64,000 bases of DNA from Eutreptiella sp. 'Long Island Sound 2002' (lineage: Eukaryota; Euglenozoa; Euglenophyceae; Eutreptiales; Eutreptiaceae), in NCBI GenBank assembly GCA_964036045.1, contig CAXIWF010000165.1, positions 1-64,000 of the forward strand, written 5' to 3'. Positions 56,801-64,000 of the stretch are shown here, in pieces. Below the pieces are notes generated by a model. It made no database searches. It was not told where the DNA came from and was given only the letters and a program-made list of their open reading frames with translations. Both the position numbers and the translations under genes were made by a program. How positions within the stretch are numbered: position 1 is the first letter of the stretch; each line of letters opens with the position of its first letter.

Positions 56801-59800
56801 GCGGAGCTACCGGATTGGAATGACCCAAGCCGAGCTACCGGATTGAAATGACCCAAGCCGAGCTACCGGATTGAAATGACCGAAGCGGAGCTACCGGATT
56901 GAAATCACCCAAGCCGAGCTACCGGATTGGAATGACCCAAGCGGAGCTACCGGATTGAAATCACCCAAGCCGAGCTACCGGATTGGAATGACCCAAGCCG
57001 AGCTACCGGATTGGAATGACCCAAGCCGAGCTACCGGATTGAAATCACCCAAGCCGAGCTACCGGATTGAAATCACCCAAGCGGAGCTACCGGATTGAAA
57101 TCACCCAAGCGGAGCTACCGGATTGAAATCACCCAAGCGGAGCTACCGGATTGAAATCACCCAAGCGGAGCTACCGGATTGAAACGACCCAAGCCGAGCT
57201 ACCGGATTGGAATGACCCAAGCCGAGCTACCGGATTGGAATGACCCAAGCGGAGCTACCGGATTGGAATGACCCAAGCGGAGCTACCGGATTGGAATGAC
57301 CCAAGCCGAGCTACCGGATTGAAATCACCCAAGCGGAGCTACCGGATTGGAATGACCCAAGCCGAGCTACCAGATTGGAATCACCCAAGCCGAGCTACCG
57401 GATTGGAATCACCCAAGCGGAGCTACCGGATTGGAATGACCCAAGCGGAGCTACCGGATTGAAATCACCCAAGCGGAGCTACCGGATTGGAATCACCCAA
57501 GCGGAGCTACCGGATTGGAATGACCCAAGCCGAGCTACCAGATTGAAATCACCCAAGCGGAGCTACCGGATTGAAATCACCCAAGCGGAGCTACCGGATT
57601 GGAATCACCCAAGCAAGGCTACCGGATTGAAATCACCCAAGCGGAGCTACCGGATTGGAATCACCCAAGCGGAGCTACCGGATTGAAATCACCCAAGCGG
57701 AGCTACCGGATTGGAATGACCCAAGCCGAGCTACCGGATTGGAATCACCCAAGCCGAGCTACTGGATTGGAATCACCCAAGCGGAGCTACCGGATTGGAA
57801 TGACCCAAGCGGAGCTACCGGATTGGAATCACCCAAGCGGAGCTACCGGATTGGAATCACCCAAGCGGAGCTACCGGATTGGAATCACCCAAGCGGAGCT
57901 ACCGGATTGAAATCACCCAAGCCGAGCTACCGGATTGGAATGACCCAAGCCGAGCTACCGGATTGAAATGACCCAAGCTGAGCTACCGGATTGAAATGAC
58001 CCAAGCGGAGCTACCGGATTAAAATCACCCAAGCGGAGCTACCGGATTGGAATGACCCAAGCGGAGCTACCGGATTGAAATCACCCAAGCCGAGCTACCG
58101 GATTGGAATGACCCAAGCCGAGCTACCGGATTGGAATGACCCAAGCCGAGCTACCGGATTGAAATCACCCAAGCGGAGCTACCGGATTGAAATCACCCAA
58201 GCGGTGCTACCGGATTGAAATCACCCAAGCGGAGCTACCGGATTGATATCACCCAAGCGGAGCTACCGGATTGAAATCACCCAAGCCGAGCTACCGGATT
58301 GGAATGACCCAAGCCGAGCTACCGGATTGAAATCACCCAAGCGGAGCTACCGGATTGGAATGACCCAAGCGGAGCTACCGGATTGAAATCACCCAAGCGG
58401 AGCTACCGGATTGAAATGACCCAAGCGGAGCTACCGGATTGAAATCACCCAAGCGGAGCTACCGGATTGGAATGACCCAAGCCGAGCTACCGGATTGGAA
58501 TCACCCAAGCGGAGCTACCGGATTGGAATCACCCAAGCGGAGCTACCGGATTGAAATGACCCAAGCCGAGCTACCGGATTGAAATGACCCAAGCCGAGCT
58601 ACCGGATTGGAATGACCCAAGCCGAGCTACCGGATTGAAATCACCCAAGCGGAGCTACCGGATTGGAATGACCCAAGCCGAGCTACCGGATTGAAATGAC
58701 CCAAGCCGAGCTACCGGATTGAAATGACCCAAGCGGAGCTACCGGATTAAAATCACCCAAGCGGAGCTACCGGATTGGAATGACCCAAGCGGAGCTACCG
58801 GATTGAAATCACCCAAGCCGAGCTACCGGATTGGAATGACCCAAGCCGAGCTACCGGATTGGAATGACCCAAGCCGAGCTACCGGATTGAAATCACCCAA
58901 GCGGAGCTACCGGATTGAAATCACCCAAGCGGAGCTACCGGATTGAAATCACCCAAGCGGAGCTACCGGATTGAAATCACCCAAGCGGAGCTACCGGATT
59001 GAAATCACCCAAGCCGAGCTACCGGATTGGAATGACCCAAGCCGAGCTACCGGATTGAAATCACCCAAGCGGAGCTACCGGATTGGAATGACCCAAGCGG
59101 AGCTACCGGATTGAAATCACCCAAGCGGAGCACCGGATTGAAATCACCCAAGCGGAGCTACCGGATTGAAATCACCCAAGCGGAGCTACCGGATTGGAAT
59201 GACCCAAGCCGAGCTACCGGATTGGAATCACCCAAGCGGAGCTACCGGATTGGAATCACCCAAGCGGAGCTACCGGATTGGAATCACCCAAGCGGAGCTA
59301 CCGGATTGAAATGACCCAAGCGGAGCTACCGGATTGAAATCACCCAAGCCGAGCTACTGGATTGGAATCACCCAAGCGGAGCTACCGGATTGGAATGACC
59401 CAAGCCGAGCTACCGGATTGAAATCACCCAAGCGGAGCTACCGGATTGAAATCACCCAAGCCGAGCTACCGGATTGAAATGACCCAAGCGGAGCTACCGG
59501 ATTGGAATGACCCAAGCGGAGCTACCGGATTGGAATGACCCAAGCGGAGCTACCGGATTGGAATGACCCAAGCGGAGCTACCGGATTGGAATGACCCAAG
59601 CCGAGCTACCGGATTGGAATCACCCAAGCGGAGCTACCGGATTGAAATCACCCAAGCGGAGCTACCGGATTGGAATGACCCAAGCGGAGCTACCGGATTG
59701 AAATGACCCAAGCGGAGCTACCGGATTGAAATGACCCAAGCGGAGCTACCGGATTGGAATGACCCAAGCCGAGCTACCGGATTGAAATCACCCAAGCGGA

Positions 59801-62800
59801 GCTACCGGATTGAAATCACCCAAGCGGAGCTACCGGATTGGAATGACCCAAGCGGAGCTACCGGATTGGAATGACCCAAGCGGAGCTACCGGATTGGAAT
59901 GACCCAAGCCGAGCTACCGGATTGAAATCACCCAAGCGGAGCTACCGGATTGAAATCACCCAAGCGGAGCTACCGGATTGGAATGACCCAAGCGGAGCTA
60001 CCGGATTGGAATGACCCAAGCGGAGCTACCGGATTGGAATGACCCAAGCGGAGCTACCGGATTGGAATGACCCAAGCCGAGCTACCGGATTGAAATCACC
60101 CAAGCCGAGCTACCGGATTGAAATCACCCAAGCGGAGCTACCGGATTGGAATGACCCAAGCGGAGCTACCGGATTGAAATGACCCAAGCGGAGCTACCGG
60201 ATTGAAATGACCCAAGCGGAGCTACCGGATTGGAATGACCCAAGCCGAGCTACCGGATTGAAATCACCCAAGCGGAGCTACCGGATTGAAATCACGCAAG
60301 CGGAGCTACCGGATTGGAATGACCCAAGCGGAGCTACCGGATTGCAATGACCCAAGCGGAGCTACCGGATTGGAATGACCCAAGCCGAGCTACCGGATTG
60401 AAATCACCCAAGCGGGGCCACCGGATTGAAATGACCCAAGCGGAGCTACCGGATTGGAATGACCCAAGCGGAGCTACCGGATTGAAATGACCCAAGCGGA
60501 GCTACCGGATTGAAATGACCCAAGCGGAGCTACCGGATTGGAATCACCCAAGCCGAGCTACCGGATTGAAATCACCCAAGCGGAGGTACCGGATTGAAAT
60601 CACCCAAGCGGAGCTACCGGATTGAAATGACCCAAGCGGAGCTACCGGATTGGAATGGCCCAAGCAGAGCTACCGGATTGGAATGACCCAAGCGGAGCTC
60701 CCGGATTGGAATGACCCAAGCGGAGCTACCGGATTGGAATGACCCAAGCCGAGCTACCGGATTGAAATCACCCAAGCGGAGCTACCGGATTGGAATCACC
60801 CAAGCGGAGCTACCGGATTGAAATCACCCAAGCGGAGCTACCGGATTGAAATGACCCAAGCGGAGCTACCGGATTGGAATCACCCAAGCCGAGCTACCGG
60901 ATTGGAATCACCCAAGCGGAGCTACCGGATTGGAATGACCCAAGCCGAGCTACCGGATTGAAATCACCCAAGCGGAGCTACCGGATTGAAATCACCCAAG
61001 CCGAGCTACCGGATTGAAATGACCCAAGCGGAGCTACCGGATTGGAATGACCCAAGCAGAGCTACCGGATTGGAATGACCCAAGCGGAGCTACCGGATTG
61101 GAATGACCCAAGCGGAGCTACCGGATTGGAATGACCCAAGCCGAGCTACCGGATTGAAATCACCCAAGCGGAGCTACCGGATTGGAATGACCCAAGCCGA
61201 GCTACCGGATTGAAATCACCCAAGCCGAGCTACCGGATTGAAATCACCCAAGCGGAGCTACCGGATTGGAATGACCCAAGCGGAGCTACCGGATTGAAAT
61301 CACCCAAGCGGAGCTACCGGATTGAAATGACCCAAGCGGAGCTACCGGATTGGAATGACCCAAGCCGAGCTACCGGATGGAAATCACCCAAGCGGAGCTA
61401 CCGGATTGAAATCACCCAAGCGGAGCTACCGGATTGGAATGACCCAAGCGGAGCTACCGGATTGGAATGACCCAAGCGGAGCTACCGGATTGGAATGACC
61501 CAAGCCGAGCTACCGGATTGAAATCACCCAAGCGGGGCCACCGGATTGAAATGACCCAAGCGGAGCTACCGGATTGGAATGACCCAAGCGGAGCTACCGG
61601 ATTGAAATGACCCAAGCAGAGCTACCGGATTGGAATGACCCAAGCGGAGCTCCCGGATTGGAATGACCCAAGCGGAGCTACCGGATTGGAATGACCCAAG
61701 CCGAGCTACCGGATTGAAATCACCCAAGCGGAGCTACCGGATTGAAATCACCCAAGCGGAGCTACCGGATTGAAATCACCCAAGCGGAGCTACCGGATTG
61801 AAATGACCCAAGCGGAGCTATCGGATTGGAATGACCCAAGCGGAGCTACCGGATTGGAATGACCCAAGCCGAGCTACCGGATTGAAATCACCCAAGCGGA
61901 GCTACCGGATTGAAATCACCCAAGCGGAGCTACCCGATTGAAATGACCCAAGCGGAGCTACCGGATTGAAATCACCCAAGCGGAGCTACCGGATTGAAAT
62001 CACCCAAGCGGAGCTACCGGATTGGAATCACCCAAGCGGAGCTACCGGATTGGAATGACCCAAGCGGAGCTACCGGATTGGAATGACCCAAGCGGAGCTA
62101 CCGGATTGAAATCACCCAAGCCGAGCTACCGGATTGGAATCACCCAAGCCGAGCTACCGGATTGAAATCACCCAAGCGGAGCTACCGGATTGAAATCACC
62201 CAAGCGGAGCTACCGGATTGGAATGACCCAAGCCGAGCTACCGGATTGGAATCACCCAAGCCGAGCTACTGGATTGGAATCACCCAAGCGGAGCTACCGG
62301 ATTGGAATGACCCAAGCCGAGCTACCGGATTGAAATCACCCAAGCGGAGCTACCGGATTGGAATGACCCAAGCCGAGCTACCGGATTGGAATCACCCAAG
62401 CGGAGCTACCGGATTGAAATCACCCAAGCGGAGCTACCGGATTGGAATCACCCAAGCCGAGCTACCGGATTGGAATCACCCAAGCGGAGCTACCGGATTG
62501 AAATCACCCAAGCGGAGCTACCGGATTGAAATCACCCAAGCCGAGCTACCGGATTGGAATCACCCAAGCGGAGCTACCGGATTGGAATGACCCAAGCGGA
62601 GCTACCGGATTGAAATCACCCAAGCGGAGCTACCGGATTGGAATCACCCAAGCGGAGCTACCGGATTGGAATCACCCAAGCCGAGCTACCGGATTGAAAT
62701 CACCCAAGCGGAGCTACCGGATTGAAATCACCCAAGCCGAGCTACCGGATTGAAATCACCCAAGCCGAGCTACCGGATTGGAATCACCCAAGCGGAGCTA

Positions 62801-64000
62801 CCGGATTGGAATGACCCAAGCCGAGCTACCGGATTGGAATCACCCAAGCGGAGCTACCGGATTGAAATCACCCAAGCGGAGCTACCGGATTGGAATCACC
62901 CAAGCGGAGCTACCGGATTGGAATCACCCAAGCGGAGCTACCGGATTGGAATGACCCAAGCATAGCTACCGGATTGAAATCACCCAAGCGGAGCTACCGG
63001 ATTGGAATCACCCAAGCGGAGCTACCGGATTGAAATCACCCAAGCGGAGCTACCGGATTGAAATGACCCAAGCGGAGCTACCGGATTGGAATGACGCAAG
63101 CCCAGCTACCGGATTGAAATCACCCAAGCCGAGCTACCGGATTGGAATCACCCAAGCGGAGCTACCGGATTGGAATGACCCAAGCGGAGCTACCGGATTG
63201 GAATGACCCAAGCCGAGCTACCGGATTGGAATCACCCAAGCGGAGCTACCGGATTGAAATCACCCAAGCGGAGCTACCGGATTGGAATCACCCAAGCGGA
63301 GCTACCGGATTGAAATCACCCAAGCGGAGCTACCGGATTGAAATCACCCAAGCGGAGCTACCGGATTGGAATCACCCAAGCCGAGCTACCGGATTGGAAT
63401 GACCCAAGCCGAGCTACCGGATTGAAATCACCCAAGCCGAGCTACCGGATTGAAATCACCCAAGCGGAGCTACCGGATTGGAATCACCCAAGCGGAGCTA
63501 CCGGATTGGAATGACCCAAGCCGAGCTACCGGATTGGAATGACCCAAGCGGAGCTACCGGATTGAAATCACCCAAGCCGAGCTACCGGATTGGAATGACC
63601 CAAGCGGAGCTACCGGATTGAAATCACCCAAGCGGAGCTACCGGATTGAAATGACCCAAGCGGAGCTACCGGATTGAAATCACCCAAGCGGAGCTACCGG
63701 ATTGGAATGACCCAAGCCGAGCTACCGGATTGAAATCACCCAAGCGGAGCTACTGGATTGGAATCACCCAAGCGGAGCTACCGGATTGGAATGACCCAAG
63801 CCGAGCTACCGGATTGAAATCACCCAAGCGGAGCTACCGGATTGGAATGACCCAAGCCGAGCTACCGGATTGGAATCACCCAAGCGGAGCTACCGGATTG
63901 GAATGACCCAAGCGGAGCTACCGGATTGAAATCACCCAAGCGGAGCTACCGGATTGAAATCACCCAAGCGGAGCTACCGGATTGAAATCACCCAAGCGGA
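41836..64000. repeat. 28-bp satellite array, about 790 units
   Basis: The unit is GGATTGGAATGACCCAAGCC followed by GAGCTACC. Three positions are essentially two-state across the array: G/A at base 7, G/C at base 11 and C/G at base 20. Many combinations occur, giving forms such as GAAATCACCCAAGCGG. Rare changes (ACTGGATT, CAAGCAGACTACC, ACCCAATCC, GGATCG) mark block duplications. There are no spacers, so it is not a CRISPR array. The period is not divisible by three, so frames of 28 residues recur every three units and stops fall irregularly; no coding is implied. It starts abruptly on the left without a clearly degenerate edge and runs beyond the window. Confidence 0.98.
45001..51946. repeat. 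Nested higher-order duplication in the 28-bp array
   Basis: A block of about 3470 bp (124 units minus two bases) starting near 45000 is repeated directly from about 48470. Inside each copy, a 783-bp block (28 units minus one base) is itself duplicated. The one-base-deleted unit CAAGCAGACTACC marks both, at 47395, 48178, 50865 and 51648. Further direct block repeats have offsets of 1092 bp (marker ACCCAATCC at 52515 and 53607), 868 bp (55107/55975) and 1400 bp (55975/57375), all whole numbers of units. Confidence 0.85.

Noticed and set aside
41836-64000. CRISPR-like array
   Set aside because: Units follow each other without spacers, and the context is eukaryotic. It is a tandem satellite.

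Overview
The window looks like nuclear DNA of a GC-rich eukaryote, most likely a unicellular one; I cannot name the lineage. The evidence is two kinds of satellite DNA, two non-LTR (LINE-type) retrotransposons, long G/C homopolymers, several G-rich minisatellites, and a set of short minus-strand exons with GT...AG borders and C/T-rich acceptor tracts. There are no bacterial-style operons, rRNA genes or convincing tRNA genes. All recognisable coding sequence is on the minus strand.

Layout: (1) 1-8880, a 24-bp satellite of about 360 units whose right edge decays into diverged units. (2) 8907-11701, predicted 3' exons of a split gene, ending in a TAG 26 bp from the satellite edge. (3) 12134-20995, retrotransposon A: an ORF1 and an ORF2 with endonuclease, reverse transcriptase, RNase H and a zinc finger. 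(4) 21074-25480, more predicted short exons among dispersed repeats. (5) 26293-34780, retrotransposon B, related to A, with a fully open 1765-codon ORF2 and a damaged ORF1. (6) 35978-41225, three exons that together encode a C2 domain resembling the phospholipase C type. (7) 41836-64000 and beyond, a 28-bp satellite of about 790 units with nested block duplications.

The simplest reading is one long intron-rich minus-strand gene (or two adjacent ones), entering from beyond the right end, coding for a C2-domain protein and ending at 8907. Both retrotransposons, the minisatellites and possibly the whole 28-bp satellite would then lie in its introns. Most predicted exons start and end in phase 0. 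The exon models rest on splice signals, open frames and, for three exons, domain similarity; none is backed by transcripts.

The two retrotransposons share two unusual properties. First, in each, ORF1 and ORF2 are in the same frame and separated by one UGA followed by CUG or CUA. This is a leaky-stop context, and in A a perfect 10-bp stem starts three bases after the stop. Second, each is inserted inside a G-rich minisatellite, in the same orientation, with an AACC-rich 3' tail touching the C-rich strand of the array and a 15-bp or 13-bp direct repeat at the two ends. Together these suggest a LINE family that makes an ORF1-ORF2 fusion by stop-codon readthrough and targets C/G-rich minisatellites.
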